Counted from the stretch's first letter, positions 1-9,547 are shown. The stretch: DNA of 64,000 bases from Leptothrix discophora (GCF_030705305.1 NZ_JAUZEE010000002.1:88277-152276); one strand, 5' to 3'. Program-made: numbers and translations. The notes: generated from the sequence alone by a model not told the origin.

Positions 1-1
1 C

Positions 2-778
2 GGCTTCCGCTTTGCGACGCCGGCCGAGATCGACGAGCACTTCGGCTGCAAGCCCGGTTACCTCGGCCCGATCGGGCTGAAGAAGCCGGTCCAGGTCATC
101 GTCGACCGCACCGTCGCGGCCATGTCCGACTTCGTCTGCGGCGCCAACGACGTCGACCACCACTACACCGGCGCCAACTGGGGCCGCGACCTGCCCGAAC
201 CCGATGTGGTAGCCGACCTGCGCAACGTGGTCGAGGGCGATCCGTCGCCCGACGGCAAGGGCGTGCTGGCGATCCAGCGCGGCATCGAGGTCGGTCACGT
301 GTTCTACCTGGGCACCAAGTACAGCCAGGCGATGAACGCGACCTACCTCGACGAGACCGGCAAGCCGCGCCTGATGGAGATGGGCTGCTACGGCATCGGC
401 GTGACCCGCATCCTGGGCGCGGCGATCGAACAGAACCACGACGCACGCGGGATCATCTGGCCCGAGTCGATTGCGCCGTTCACGGTCGTGATCTGCCCGA
501 TCGGCTACGACCGCTCGGCCGAGGTCAAGGCCGCCGCCGACGCGCTGCACGACGAGCTGCGCGACGCCGGCATCGACGTGCTGCTGGACGACCGCGGCGA
601 GCGCCCCGGCGCGATGTTCGCGGACTGGGAGCTGATCGGCGTGCCGCACCGCGTCGTCATCTCCGACCGTGGCCTGAAGGACGGCAAGGTCGAGGCGCAG
701 GGCCGTCGCGACGAGGCCGCCACCGCCGTGCCTGCCGCCGAGATCGCGGCCTGGGTGAAGGGCCGCGTCCAGGTCTGA
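2..778 (+). CDS. proS: Prolyl-tRNA synthetase, C-terminal part (5' end outside window)
   Basis: Charges tRNA-Pro with proline in the cytoplasm. The frame is already open at base 2, so only the last 258 residues are visible. The first part matches the end of the insertion/editing region of bacterial ProRS. The class II motif 3 stretch [17 protein letters not shown] lies at visible residues 130-147. After it comes the C-terminal anticodon-binding (HGTP) domain, with [14 protein letters not shown] and the [19 protein letters not shown] segment. The stop TGA at 776-778 is 11 nt before the lytic transglycosylase start, so the two are probably co-transcribed. Identification is firm; the N-terminus cannot be judged. 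Confidence 0.96.
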   Translation, partial: GFRFATPAEIDEHFGCKPGYLGPIGLKKPVQVIVDRTVAAMSDFVCGANDVDHHYTGANWGRDLPEPDVVADLRNVVEGDPSPDGKGVLAIQRGIEVGHVFYLGTKYSQAMNATYLDETGKPRLMEMGCYGIGVTRILGAAIEQNHDARGIIWPESIAPFTVVICPIGYDRSAEVKAAADALHDELRDAGIDVLLDDRGERPGAMFADWELIGVPHRVVISDRGLKDGKVEAQGRRDEAATAVPAAEIAAWVKGRVQV

Positions 779-789
779 GGACCGACGCG

Positions 790-1452
790 ATGCGCGCGAT
801 GCCGGCCTGGAAGCAGCTCGCGATCGTCGCGGCGCTGCTGTGCGCGACGGCATCGGCGCGGGCCGGCCGGCAAGCCGAGGAACCGCTGGCCGATGCGGTG
901 CGTGGTGCCCTCGCCGCGGCGGTGGCCGATGGCGCGCCGCCGCGCCTGGAGTTCGCCCACATCGAGCAGCGGCTGGCCTACCTGCGCTGGCTGGGCCAGG
1001 CCAGCGAGCGGCTCAAGCGCCGCAAGCCCGACTTCGACGTGCGGCGCGAGTTCCTCGAAGCCGTCTGGTACGAGAGCCGTCGCGCCGGTCTGGACCCGTC
1101 GCTGGTGCTGGGGCTGGTCGAGGTCGAGAGCGGCTTCCGCAAGTACGCGATCTCGAGCGCCGGGGCGCGCGGCTACATGCAGGTGATGCCCTTCTGGGTC
1201 CGCCTGATCGGCGACGGCGATGCCGGCCGGCTGTTCCACCTGCAGGCCAACCTGCGATTCGGCTGCGTGATCCTGCGCCACTACATCGACCGCGAGCAGG
1301 GCAACCTGTTCATGGCGCTGGGCCGCTACAACGGCAGCCGCGGCAAGGCGGCCTATCCGGATGCCGTGCTGGCCGCCCGCCAGCGCTGGGTCCAGCCTGA
1401 GGCCGACCTGCGCATCGCCACCGGCGTGGCACCTTTGCCGGTGCCACGCTGA
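790..1452 (+). CDS. Lytic transglycosylase, SLT domain, secreted
   Basis: A 220-residue murein lytic transglycosylase. Residues 1-25 form a signal peptide: Lys8, a hydrophobic run IVAALLCATAS, then a cleavage site near ARA-G. The catalytic segment VEVESGFRKYA places the presumed catalytic Glu at about residue 113. It is followed by the family motif SSAGARGYMQVMP and, further on, ALGRYNGSRGK, matching the AxGRYNGS block of Slt/MltC-like enzymes. It would cleave the MurNAc-GlcNAc bond in the periplasm with anhydro product formation. It starts 11 nt after proS and converges with tctA, with 31 bp between the stops. Confidence 0.9.
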   Translation: MRAMPAWKQLAIVAALLCATASARAGRQAEEPLADAVRGALAAAVADGAPPRLEFAHIEQRLAYLRWLGQASERLKRRKPDFDVRREFLEAVWYESRRAGLDPSLVLGLVEVESGFRKYAISSAGARGYMQVMPFWVRLIGDGDAGRLFHLQANLRFGCVILRHYIDREQGNLFMALGRYNGSRGKAAYPDAVLAARQRWVQPEADLRIATGVAPLPVPR

Positions 1453-1483
1453 CGGGCACGAAGACCCGCGCCCACCGGCGGAA

Positions 1484-3001
1484 TCAGTGGATCGTCGCGG
1501 GTCCGGTGGTCATGCCCCGGGCGCGACGGATGCGGTGGATCAGGCGCGGCAGCACCAGCACCGACACGATCACCAGCAGCAGGCCCAGCGAGACCGGGCG
1601 GTCGATGAAGACGCGCCAGTGGCCTTCGCCGATCGACATCGCGTTGCGCAGCTGGGCCTCGGCCAGCGGGCCCAGGATCATGCCGACGACCACCGGCGCG
1701 GTCGGGAAGTCGTAGCGCCGCATGACCAGGCCGAGCAGGCCGATGCCGTAGAGCAGCACCAGGTCGAAGGCCGACTGGCGCATGCCGTAGACGCCCACCG
1801 TCGCGAAGATCAGGATGCCGGCGTAGAGCTGCGGCTTGGGCACGTCCAGCAGCTTGACCCAGAGCTTGACCAGCGGGAGGTTCAGCACCAGCAGCATCAC
1901 GTTGCCGATGTAGAGCGAGGCGATCAGCGCCCAGACCAGCGCGCCGTTGGTGTCGAACAGCTGCGGGCCCGGGTTGATGCCGTAGTTCTGGAACGCGCCC
2001 AGCAGGATCGCGGTCGTGTTGGAGGTCGGGATGCCCAGCGTCAGCAGCGGGATCAGCGTGGCGGTGATGGCCGCGTTGTTGGCCGCCTCCGGACCGGCCA
2101 CGCCCTCGATCGCGCCGGTGGTGCCGAATTCGTCCTTGTGCCGTGACAGCTTCTTCTCGGTCGCGTAGCTCAGGAAGGTCGGGATCTCGCTGCCGCCGGC
2201 CGGGATGGTGCCGAAGGGGAAGCCGATGAAGGTGGCGCGGATCCAGGCCGGCCAGGAACGTTTCCATTCCTCGCGCGTCATGTGGACCTGGCTCATCTTG
2301 TTGCGCGTCTCCTGGACCTTGTTGTCGTAGAGCACGACGAACAGCGCCTCGCCGACCGCGAACAGGCCGACCGCGACCAGCACCACCTCCAGGCCGTCCA
2401 TCAGCTCGGGCACGCCCAGCGTGTAGCGGACCTGGCCGGAGATCTGGTCGATGCCGATCAGCCCCATCGCCAGGCCGATGCCCAGCGCCGTCAGGCCACG
2501 CAGCTTGCTGCGGCCGAGCACGGCGCTGACGGTGATGAAGGCCAGCAGCATCAGCATGAAGTACTCGGGCGGGCCGAGCTTGATGGCGTGTTCGGCCACC
2601 AGCGGCGCGAACAGCGTGACCAGCACCGTGGCGATGGTGCCGGCCACGAAGGAGCCGATTGCCGCCGTGGCCAGGGCCGCGCCGGCGCGGCCGTTCTTGG
2701 CCATCTTGTTGCCTTCCATCGCCGTCACCATCGAGCCGGCCTCGCCGGGAGTGTTCAGCAGGATGGAGGTGGTCGAGCCGCCGTACATCGCGCCGTAGTA
2801 GATGCCGGCGAAGAAGATCATCGAGGCGGTGGCCTCGACCTTCAGCGTGATGGGCAGCAGCATCGCCACGACCGTGGCGGGCCCGAGGCCGGGCAGCACG
2901 CCAATGGCCGTGCCCAGCGTGCAGCCCAGCAGCGACCACAGCAGGTTGATCGGCGTGCCGGCCGTCATGAAGCCGGCCAGCAATTGGTTCCAGATGTCCA
3001 T
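1484..3001 (-). CDS. tctA: Tripartite tricarboxylate transporter, large permease subunit TctA
   Basis: A 505-residue inner-membrane protein with about a dozen hydrophobic segments. It carries the TctA hallmarks: [17 protein letters not shown] near residues 38-54, and [19 protein letters not shown] near 70-88. The repeat [21 protein letters not shown] is followed by a second [17 protein letters not shown] block. This is the large translocation subunit that takes citrate or another carboxylate from the periplasmic receptor using the ion gradient. It is last in tctC-tctB-tctA, 74 nt after tctB. Length is normal for the family. Confidence 0.95.
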   Translation of the reverse strand: MDIWNQLLAGFMTAGTPINLLWSLLGCTLGTAIGVLPGLGPATVVAMLLPITLKVEATASMIFFAGIYYGAMYGGSTTSILLNTPGEAGSMVTAMEGNKMAKNGRAGAALATAAIGSFVAGTIATVLVTLFAPLVAEHAIKLGPPEYFMLMLLAFITVSAVLGRSKLRGLTALGIGLAMGLIGIDQISGQVRYTLGVPELMDGLEVVLVAVGLFAVGEALFVVLYDNKVQETRNKMSQVHMTREEWKRSWPAWIRATFIGFPFGTIPAGGSEIPTFLSYATEKKLSRHKDEFGTTGAIEGVAGPEAANNAAITATLIPLLTLGIPTSNTTAILLGAFQNYGINPGPQLFDTNGALVWALIASLYIGNVMLLVLNLPLVKLWVKLLDVPKPQLYAGILIFATVGVYGMRQSAFDLVLLYGIGLLGLVMRRYDFPTAPVVVGMILGPLAEAQLRNAMSIGEGHWRVFIDRPVSLGLLLVIVSVLVLPRLIHRIRRARGMTTGPATIH

Positions 3002-3075
3002 GGGGTATCCCGTCGGGGAACACAGGCGATGCGGGCGCCGCAGCGTGGTGCGGCGCCCGGATCAGGGGAGGCGGC

Positions 3076-3576
3076 TCAGAGCCAGCCGCCGAGGCCGAGG
3101 CCGGGCAGCTGGATGGCCAGCAGCTTGCCGAACAGCCAGTACACCGGCGCGGCAATCGCGATGCCGGTCAGCGCGTCGCGCACCCAGCTGCGCCAGCCGC
3201 TCAGCCGGTCACCGCGCGCGACCTGGAAGCCGCGCGCCGCCAGCAGGAAACACAGCGCACAGGCCAGCACGAAGCCGATGCGGGTGATCAGCAGCGCGTT
3301 GAGCAGGATGCCGGCGCTGACCCAGGCGAAGCCGATCCAGTGGCCGCGCTCGTCGCCCTCCGGGCCGTCGAATTCGCGGAAGCCGCCGACCCGCGCATGG
3401 GCGACCAGCAGCAGGCCGCAGACCAGCAGCAGCGCGCTCACGACCAGCGGCAGGAAGTTCGGGCCGACGCCGCCGTAGCCGGCCTCGGACGGCATCGACA
3501 TCGCGCCGGCCCCGTAGCCCAGCGCGATCACGACGACGCCGGCGCCGACGCCGGTCTGCGCGAGCCGGTCGCTCAC
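3076..3576 (-). CDS. tctB: Tripartite tricarboxylate transporter, small permease subunit TctB
   Basis: A 166-residue protein with four hydrophobic segments, the usual layout of the poorly conserved TctB subunit. The first follows TGVGAGVVVIALGYGAGAM; others are PLVVSALLLVCGLLLVA, FAWVSAGILLNALLITRIG and IAIAAPVYWLFGKLLAI. The chosen start is GTG at 3576, whose GTGA overlaps the TGA stop of tctC by four bases. The frame is open further upstream, but that part lies antiphase inside tctC and is not used. It forms the membrane complex with TctA. Confidence 0.87.
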   Translation of the reverse strand: MSDRLAQTGVGAGVVVIALGYGAGAMSMPSEAGYGGVGPNFLPLVVSALLLVCGLLLVAHARVGGFREFDGPEGDERGHWIGFAWVSAGILLNALLITRIGFVLACALCFLLAARGFQVARGDRLSGWRSWVRDALTGIAIAAPVYWLFGKLLAIQLPGLGLGGWL

Positions 3577-4545
3577 GACACCATCCCCGCCTTGTGCATG
3601 ATGTCGTGCAGGCTGGTGAACTCGCTGTCGACGAACTTGGCGAAGTCGGCGCCCGCCAGGAAGGCCGGCGTCCACTTGTTCAGCGCCATCGCATCGGCCC
3701 AGGGCTTGCTCCGGGCCAGCTGCGTGACCAGCTCGACCAGCGCCTTCTGCTGCTCGGCCGTGATGCCAGGCGCCGCGTAGACGCCGCGCCAGTTGCCGAT
3801 CTCGACGTTGATGCCCTGTTCCTTGAGCGTCGGGATCGCGACGCCGGGCAGGCGCTCGCCGGAGGTCACCGCGATGGCGCGCATCTTGCCGCTGGCGATG
3901 TACTCGTCGAACTCGCTGTAGCCGCTGCCGCCGACCGTGACGTTGCCGCCCAGGATGGCCGCGACCGCCTCGCCGCCGCCCCGGAAGGCGACGTAGTTGA
4001 TCTTGGCCGCGTCGACGCCGACATCGCGCGCGATCATGGCCGCGGCGATGTGCTCGGTGGAACCACGCGAACCGCCGCCCCACTTGACGCTGCCCGGGTC
4101 CTTCTTCATCTGCTCGACCACGTCCTTCATCGTCTTGAAGGGGGAAGCGGCCGGCAGCACGAAGACGTTGTATTCGCTGGTCAGTCGGGCAATCGGCGTG
4201 GCGGTCTTCAGGTCAACCGGCGGCTTGCCGGTGATCAGGCCACCGAGCATCACGGCGCCCATCACCATCAGCGCGTTCGGGTCGCCCTTGCTGGCATTGA
4301 CGAACTGCGCCAGGCCGATGGCCCCGGCCGCGCCGCCCTTGTTCTCGAACTGCACGGCGCTGGCCAGGCCGGCGTCCTGCAGGGCCTTGCCCATGGCCCG
4401 GCCAGTGGCGTCCCAGCCGCCGCCCGGGTTGGCGGGAATCATCAGCTTGAGGTTGGCCGCCGCGCGGGCGCTCAGCGGCAGGCCGCCGGCGGCCTGCCAG
4501 CGTGGCCAGCGCGCCCAGGGACTTCAGGAAGGTGTCTCGACGCAT
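3573..4545 (-). pseudogene. tctC: Tripartite tricarboxylate transporter receptor TctC, frameshifted in its signal peptide
   Basis: Periplasmic solute receptor of the Bug/TctC family (about 325 residues expected). The mature body from 4442 is intact and typical: MIPANPGGGWDATGRAMGKA, the FENKGGAAGAIGLAQF block and a C-terminal QKALVELVTQLARS helix. The only credible start is ATG 4545 (MRRDTFLKSLGALATLAG), a signal peptide that runs out of frame. The body frame resumes as GGLPLSARAAANLKLMIP. One extra base between about 4477 and 4498 explains it, and that interval is a perfect 22-bp palindrome (arm GGCAGGCCGCC). A body-only start at 4442 would lack an export signal. Either a real inactivating or phase-variable indel, or a base-call error at a hairpin. 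Confidence 0.8.
4477..4498. repeat. 22-bp perfect palindrome at the tctC frameshift
   Basis: Two 11-bp arms, GGCAGGCCGCC and its complement, meet with no loop inside the tctC signal-peptide codons. The frame of tctC breaks within or beside it. Such a GC-only palindrome can promote slippage in the cell and errors in sequencing. Confidence 0.85.
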
Positions 4546-4657
4546 GGTGCGGGTCTCCGTTGTCGTGTGGCAGGAAGGACAGAATCGATGCCCGGATGGT
4601 GCCGAAGCTGGCTGTCGATCGGCTGTCCGGCACCTCGGGGAAAACACCGGCCACGCC

Positions 4658-5365
4658 ATGAAATTGCTGCTCATCGAAGACAACCCGGCCATGCAGACCA
4701 CGCTGCAGCGCGCCTTCGAGCGCACCGGTGCGCAGGTGGTGGCCTGCGGCGACGGCGCCCGCGCGCTCGACCGCTGGCGTGCCAGCGTGCCCGACGTCGT
4801 GCTGCTCGACCTCAGCCTGCCGGGCCTGGACGGGCTGGAGGTGCTCAGCCGTGCCCGCGCCGAAGGGCTGGACACGCCGGTGCTGATCCTGACCGCGCGC
4901 AGCGCCGTCGGTGACCGCGTGCTGGGCCTGAACACCGGCGCGGACGACTACCTCGCCAAGCCCTTCGACCTCGACGAGCTGGACGCCCGGGTGCGCGCGC
5001 TGGCCCGTCGTCGCGCGCCCACGCACCATGTCCAGCCGGCCTACTGCGGCCTGCAGGCCGATGCCGAGAGTGGTGCGGTCTACGCTCACGGCCAGGCGAT
5101 GGAACTGGCCCCGCGCGAGGCCGCGCTGTTGCGCGCGCTGCTGGCCCGGCCCGGCCAGGCGGTCGCCAAGGATCGCCTGTTCGAGCTGGTCTTCGCCGGC
5201 GAGGCCGACGTCCAGCCCGATGCGATCGAGGTGGTCGCCTACCGGCTGCGCAAGCGCCTGGCCAGCACCGGCGCGAAGCTGGTGACGCTGCGCGGGCTGG
5301 GCTACCTGCTCGCGCCGCAGGACCCGGCCGAGCCGGGCGTGGGCGGCACCGGGGGCGGTGCGTGA
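4658..5365 (+). CDS. tctD: OmpR/PhoB-family response regulator next to tct transporter (TctD-like)
   Basis: A 235-residue two-domain regulator. The receiver domain (1-115) has acidic pocket E7/D8 in LLIEDNP, the phospho-acceptor Asp51 in VVLLDLSLPG, and Lys101 in DDYLAKPFD. The C-terminal winged helix (about 130-225) contains MELAPREAALLRALLARPG and ends AYRLRKRL...TLRGLGYLL. The start ATG 4658 (MKLLLIEDN) fits the family; the open frame upstream crosses the divergent promoter region. It is divergent from tctCBA, with 112 bp between the starts, and overlaps the kinase by GTGA. It probably activates the transporter in response to external carboxylate. Confidence 0.93.
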   Translation: MKLLLIEDNPAMQTTLQRAFERTGAQVVACGDGARALDRWRASVPDVVLLDLSLPGLDGLEVLSRARAEGLDTPVLILTARSAVGDRVLGLNTGADDYLAKPFDLDELDARVRALARRRAPTHHVQPAYCGLQADAESGAVYAHGQAMELAPREAALLRALLARPGQAVAKDRLFELVFAGEADVQPDAIEVVAYRLRKRLASTGAKLVTLRGLGYLLAPQDPAEPGVGGTGGGA

Positions 5366-6801
5366 TCCGCTGGCGGGACGGTCGCTGGTTGGACGGCCGC
5401 TGGGCGGGCCTGTCGATGCGCAGCCGGCTGCTGGCCGGCGTGCTGCTGCCGGTCGTGCTGCTGATGACGCTCAACACCTGGAGCCTCTACCGCGAGGCCT
5501 TGCGCGCGGCCGACCTGGCCTACGACCGGACCCTGCTGGCCTCGGCCAAGACCATCGGCGAGCTGCTCGACATCGGCCCCGGCGCCACGCCGGAGGCCGG
5601 CCCGCAGCTGCGCGCGACCGTGCCCTACGCGGCGCTGGAGGCCTTCGAGGCCGACAACCGCAGCCGCATGTACTTCAAGGTCACGGGCTTTTCCGGCGAG
5701 ATGGTGTCGGGCTTCGAGGACCTGCCGGCCTGGCACGGCCAGATCCCGATGCGCGGGCCCTATGCCGCGCTGGTCGATTTCTACGACGACACCTTCCGCG
5801 GCGAACCGGTGCGCGTTGCCGTGCTGCTGCAGCCGGTGGCCGGTCAGGCCGGCCAGGGCATGGCGACGGTCCAGGTGGCCGAGACGCTGGAGCTGCGCCA
5901 GACGCTGGCCCGCGCGATGCTCTGGTCGACGCTGTGGCGCCAGCTGCTGCTGCTGGCGGTCATCAGCGCGGTGGTGTCGTGGGTGGTGCAGCGCGCGACG
6001 CTGCCGGTGCGCGCGCTGAGCGCGGCCATCGAGGCCCGGCCGGCCGACGACCTGAGCGCGTTGCCGGTCGGCGACGCACCGCGCGAGCTGCAGCCGCTGA
6101 TCACCGCGACCAACGACGTGATGGCCCGGCTGGCCGGCCTGCTGGCGCGCCAGAAGCGCTTCATCCGCGATGCCTCGCACCAGCTGCGCACGCCGCTGGC
6201 GGTGCTCAAGACGCAGGTCCAGTCGGCCCTGCGGGGCGACGTGCCGCCAGGCCAGGCGCTGGCCGAGATCGGCGTCACCGTCGACGGCGCGACCCGGCTG
6301 GCCAACCAGCTGCTGGCGCTGGCCAAGCTCGAACAGGCCCGCCACGACCAGCCGCCCGAGGCGCTCGACCTGGCCGCGCTGGTGCGCGACGTGGCGCTGG
6401 ACCTTGCGCCGCTGATCGCCGAGAAGGCGCTGGAGTTCGAGCTGCTGGCCGACCGCCCGGTGCCCGTCCACACCCAGGCCTGGATGGTCCGCGAGCTGGT
6501 CCGCAACCTGCTGCACAACGCACTGCGGGCGACGCCGCGCGGCGGCGGGTTGCGCATCGAGGTCGGGCCGTCGCCCAGCCCCGGCTTCGTGATCCGCGAC
6601 AGCGGCCCCGGCCTGTCACCGGCCCAGCGCGAGCGGCTGTTCGAGGCCTTCCACAGCGGCAGCCAGGGCGGCAGCGGACTCGGCCTGCACATCTGTCGCG
6701 AGATCGCCACCCAGCTCGGTGCGACGCTGGCGCTGGACGATCGGCTCGATGGGGACGGCCGCGTGATCGGCCTGTCGGCCGGGGTCAGCCTGCCGGGTTG
6801 A
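5362..6801 (+). CDS. tctE: Sensor histidine kinase of the tct locus (TctE-like)
   Basis: A 479-residue membrane kinase. A first membrane helix at about 22-40 (LLAGVLLPVVLLMTLNTW) is followed by a 145-residue periplasmic sensor, as in TctE/QseC-type kinases. The second helix at about 190-212 is LLLLAVISAVVSWVV. A HAMP-like linker precedes the H-box FIRDASHQLRTPLAVLKTQ, with phospho-His273. The ATPase domain shows the N-box VRNLLHNALRATP, the G1 motif DSGPGLS and the G2 motif GGSGLGLHI. It starts at GTG 5362, overlapping the tctD stop (GTGA), so translation is coupled. It is the cognate partner of TctD. Confidence 0.93.
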   Translation: MIRWRDGRWLDGRWAGLSMRSRLLAGVLLPVVLLMTLNTWSLYREALRAADLAYDRTLLASAKTIGELLDIGPGATPEAGPQLRATVPYAALEAFEADNRSRMYFKVTGFSGEMVSGFEDLPAWHGQIPMRGPYAALVDFYDDTFRGEPVRVAVLLQPVAGQAGQGMATVQVAETLELRQTLARAMLWSTLWRQLLLLAVISAVVSWVVQRATLPVRALSAAIEARPADDLSALPVGDAPRELQPLITATNDVMARLAGLLARQKRFIRDASHQLRTPLAVLKTQVQSALRGDVPPGQALAEIGVTVDGATRLANQLLALAKLEQARHDQPPEALDLAALVRDVALDLAPLIAEKALEFELLADRPVPVHTQAWMVRELVRNLLHNALRATPRGGGLRIEVGPSPSPGFVIRDSGPGLSPAQRERLFEAFHSGSQGGSGLGLHICREIATQLGATLALDDRLDGDGRVIGLSAGVSLPG

Positions 6802-6810
6802 CGGGCGAGG

Positions 6811-7389
6811 TCAGAGCCCGGCCCAGGCCTTGGGCCGGGCGGCGTCCAGGCCGCAGACCTGCAGCACCCGCTCGACCGTCTCGTCGACCAGCTCGTCGAT
6901 GCTCTGCGGCCGGTGGTAGAAGGCCGGCAGCGGCGGGAAGACCACGCCGCCCATCTCGGTCACGGCGACCATGTTGCGCAGGTGGGCGAGGTTGAAGGGC
7001 GTCTCGCGCACCATCAGCACCAGCCGGCGCCGCTCCTTGAGCGTCACGTCGGCCGCGCGGGTCAGCAGGTTGTCGCCGAAGCCGTGGGCGACGGCGGCGA
7101 GCGACTTCATCGAGCACGGCGCGATCACCATCGCGTCGGTCGCATAGCTGCCGCTGGCGATGCAGGCCCCGACCTCGCCCGGGCCATGGGCCTGGTCGGC
7201 CAGCGCCTCCAGACCGGACCGGTCCAGGCCCAGCTCATGGTGCACGTTGAGGATGCCGGCGGGCGTCGCGACCAGGTGGGTGGTGACGCCGAGTTCGCGT
7301 GCGCGCTGCAGCAGCCGCACGCCGTAGACCGCGCCAGAGGCGCCGGTCAGGCCGACGACCAGGCGCGGCGCGGCGGGGCGGGTCGTCAA
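6811..7389 (-). CDS. ubiX: Flavin prenyltransferase UbiX
   Basis: A 192-residue enzyme that prenylates FMN to make the cofactor for UbiD decarboxylase in ubiquinone synthesis. The N-terminal GLTGASGAVYGVRLL is the FMN-binding GASG loop. MVIAPCSMKSLAAVAHGFGDNLLTRAADV and RRRLVLMVRETPFNLAHLRNM are the conserved central blocks. The start is TTG at 7389: no ATG or GTG exists before the GASG loop. TTG lies 4 nt after the grxD stop with AAGGA upstream, so it is translationally tied to grxD. It converges with tctE, 9 bp apart. UbiD is not in the window. Confidence 0.93.
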   Translation of the reverse strand: MTTRPAAPRLVVGLTGASGAVYGVRLLQRARELGVTTHLVATPAGILNVHHELGLDRSGLEALADQAHGPGEVGACIASGSYATDAMVIAPCSMKSLAAVAHGFGDNLLTRAADVTLKERRRLVLMVRETPFNLAHLRNMVAVTEMGGVVFPPLPAFYHRPQSIDELVDETVERVLQVCGLDAARPKAWAGL

Positions 7390-7393
7390 GCGA

Positions 7394-7705
7394 TCAGTCC
7401 TTGACCAGCGCCTGCAGCTCGCCGGCCTGGTACATCTCCATCATGATGTCCGAGCCGCCCACGAACTCGCCCTTGACGTAGAGCTGCGGGATGGTCGGCC
7501 AGTTGGCGTATTCCTTGATGCCCTGGCGGATCTCCTCGTCTTCCAGCACGTTGACGGTGGTCAGCGAGCCGACGCCGCAGGCCTTCAGGATCTGGATCGC
7601 ACGGCCCGAGAAGCCGCACATCGGGAACTGCGCGGTGCCCTTCATGAAGAGCACGACGGGGTTGGACTTGACGATCTCGTCGATGCGTTGCTGGACAGGG
7701 TTCAT
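7394..7705 (-). CDS. grxD: Monothiol glutaredoxin Grx4
   Basis: A 103-residue monothiol glutaredoxin with the active site CGFS ([16 protein letters not shown]) at about residues 30-33. The glutathione-binding [19 protein letters not shown] segment follows. Proteins of this class carry and deliver [2Fe-2S] clusters as homodimers or with BolA partners rather than reduce disulfides. Length equals the family norm. It is upstream of ubiX by 4 nt, forming a two-gene unit. A 19-bp inverted repeat lies in its leader (7739-7757). Confidence 0.96.
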   Translation of the reverse strand: MNPVQQRIDEIVKSNPVVLFMKGTAQFPMCGFSGRAIQILKACGVGSLTTVNVLEDEEIRQGIKEYANWPTIPQLYVKGEFVGGSDIMMEMYQAGELQALVKD

Positions 7706-7738
7706 GGTGGGTCAGCCGTGGTGCGGTGGGGCAGGGAT

Positions 7739-7757
7739 GGTCCTGTCGGACAGGACC
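7739..7757. promoter_or_regulatory. Inverted repeat in the grxD leader
   Basis: GGTCCTGTC and GACAGGACC are perfect complements around a single central G, 34 bp upstream of the grxD start. A TATAAA hexamer, a possible -10 for grxD on the minus strand, is at 7770-7775. The repeat would then sit in the first transcribed bases, where a dimeric regulator could bind. The factor is unknown. Confidence 0.5.
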
Positions 7758-7837
7758 GGAAAGACCCGGTTTATAAGCGATAGCGGCCCTGCTCCGGCCC
7801 GCTGGGGCCTCTCGACGTGGCCACGGGCGGCACCGGA

Positions 7838-8551
7838 TCAGAAGGCGTAGGAGACGCCCACCTGCAGCAGCGGCAGCCAGCGCAGGTCGCCGACCGCGGA
7901 GCTGTCGTCCATCGACGCGCCGGAGCGGTTCAGGCGCAGACCGCCGCTGCCGTCGCGCGTGCTCATCAGGCCGACGTCGGCCTTGACGCCCCAGCCGGAG
8001 CGGTCCGCGCCCAGCGAGTAGCCCAGCCCGAGGTAGGTCACGGTGCCCGCCTCGCGGACCTGACCCCACAGGGGCATCGTGTGCATGGCCGGCATCACCG
8101 GTCGCAGGCCCGCGCTCGATCCGCTGGCCGACCAGCCATCGCCGGCGGCCCGTGCCGTGGCTGACGTCAGGCCGATCCAGCCACCGGTCGCCCGAAGGCC
8201 GGCACTTGCGCCCGCCAGGCCATCGGCCCGCGCGCCGCCGAAGTAGTAGTCGCCCAGCAACTGCCAGCCGGCCCGGCCGCTGCGCAGGACGCGGGGGTCG
8301 GGGTCGCCCGGCCCGAGCGCGAAACGGGCGACCCAGCTGCGGCCATCCAGCCTCAGGCTGCCGGGCTCGGCGCGCAGCTGCAAGGTTGCGGATCGGTCTT
8401 CGGGGTCATCGGCCCGGGCGATGCCGGGCAGGGTCATGACCATGAACGCAGCGGCGATCAAGGGGCTCGACACGGTCCAGGCGGACCGGCGGGCACTGCG
8501 GCTGGCGTGGCGGGCTGGAGAGCGGACCTGGGCGTTGAACAGCGGCCTCAC
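7838..8551 (-). CDS. Uncharacterised secreted protein, outer-membrane barrel-like
   Basis: A 237-residue protein of no family I recognise. The start is GTG 8551 with AGGAG seven bases before it. The N-terminus is long and basic (RSPARHASRSARRSAW), then a hydrophobic stretch LIAAAFMVMTLPGIARA gives a likely cleavage at ARA-DDPED. The mature part alternates polar and hydrophobic residues, with many Gly and Tyr/Trp. It ends LLQVGVSYAF with a terminal Phe, the signature of beta-barrel outer-membrane proteins. Its length fits an 8- to 10-strand barrel. It stands alone between prmC and grxD. Confidence 0.7.
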   Translation of the reverse strand: MRPLFNAQVRSPARHASRSARRSAWTVSSPLIAAAFMVMTLPGIARADDPEDRSATLQLRAEPGSLRLDGRSWVARFALGPGDPDPRVLRSGRAGWQLLGDYYFGGARADGLAGASAGLRATGGWIGLTSATARAAGDGWSASGSSAGLRPVMPAMHTMPLWGQVREAGTVTYLGLGYSLGADRSGWGVKADVGLMSTRDGSGGLRLNRSGASMDDSSAVGDLRWLPLLQVGVSYAF

Positions 8552-8710
8552 GGGGAACTCCTGGCGCGGCAGGCGGGATTCGCCTGCGATGAAACGATGC
8601 TACGCCCGGGCCGTCACGGCAGGTGTTGCATCTCGCGCATCAGGGCCTTGCGGTCGATCAGATCGGGTGCCCGGACCTGAACGGCGTCACGCCGAGGCGA
8701 GGGTGACCCC

Positions 8711-9547
8711 TCACGGACGGCGCGCGCCGGTGCAGCGCCGATGGCCGCCGAGGTCCAGCCGGTGGCCGATCTCGTGCCAACCGGCCGCCTCGAAGATCGC
8801 CGCGACCGCGTCGGCCTGGTCGTGGCCGTGTTCGAGCAGCAGCCAGCCGCCCGGCCGCAGATGGGCCGGTGCGCCGGCGATCAGCGTGCGCAGGTCGGCC
8901 AGGCCGTCCTCGTCGGCAACCAGCGCCTCGCGCGGCTCGTGGCGCAGGTCGGCCAGGTGCGGGTCGTCCGGGCGGATGTAGGGCGGGTTGCTGACGATCA
9001 GGTCGACGCGCAGGCCGGTCATCGGCTCGAACCACGAGCCTTGCCGCCAGTCGATGTCCAGGCCCAGCCGCTCGCCATTGGCCCGTGCGACGGCCAGCGC
9101 TGCGGCACTGCGGTCGACCGCGCCAACGCGGGCCTTCGGGTGGCGGTGCTGGATCGCCAGCGCGATCGCGCCGCTGCCGGTGCCGAGGTCGAACACCGTC
9201 GGTGCCGCACCGCCCAGGGCCGCCAGCCGCTCCAGCGCCCAGTCGACCAGCGTCTCGGTGTCGGGTCGCGGGTCCAGCACGTCCGGCGTGACCTGCAGCA
9301 GCAGGCCGTGGAACTCGTGCTGGCCGGTCAGGTAGGCGACCGGCACGCCGGCCGCGCGGCGCGCGCACCAGTCGGACCAGCGGGCCGCCTGCGCCGGGCT
9401 CAGCGGGTGGTCGTCGTGGATCAGCAGCCAGGCCCGGTCCCGGCCCAGCAGAGCGCCCATCAGCACGTCGCGGTCGACCCGGTCGAGGCCGGCGGCGCGG
9501 GCCTGGTCCAGCGCGACGGCCACCGTGAGCGCCGGCGAGGCGCTCAT
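8711..9547 (-). CDS. prmC: Release-factor glutamine N5-methyltransferase PrmC
   Basis: A 278-residue SAM-dependent enzyme that methylates the Gln of the GGQ motif in RF1 and RF2. The N-terminal helical domain (1-85) is followed by the SAM loop [16 protein letters not shown] and the catalytic NPPY motif in [15 protein letters not shown]. The end carries [15 protein letters not shown], typical of the family. The start ATG 9547 overlaps the prfA stop as ATGA. Coupling to prfA, whose product is its substrate, is the usual arrangement. Confidence 0.96.
   Translation of the reverse strand: MSASPALTVAVALDQARAAGLDRVDRDVLMGALLGRDRAWLLIHDDHPLSPAQAARWSDWCARRAAGVPVAYLTGQHEFHGLLLQVTPDVLDPRPDTETLVDWALERLAALGGAAPTVFDLGTGSGAIALAIQHRHPKARVGAVDRSAAALAVARANGERLGLDIDWRQGSWFEPMTGLRVDLIVSNPPYIRPDDPHLADLRHEPREALVADEDGLADLRTLIAGAPAHLRPGGWLLLEHGHDQADAVAAIFEAAGWHEIGHRLDLGGHRRCTGARRP

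Noticed and set aside
4472..5089. A minus-strand gene opposite tctD
   Set aside because: No family motif, and it runs against a certain response regulator. It also overlaps the tctC signal peptide out of phase.
8552..8710. A small gene between prmC and the barrel-like protein (ending MREMQHLP near 8632)
   Set aside because: Its frame continues antiphase into prmC, with no start signal and no recognisable domain.
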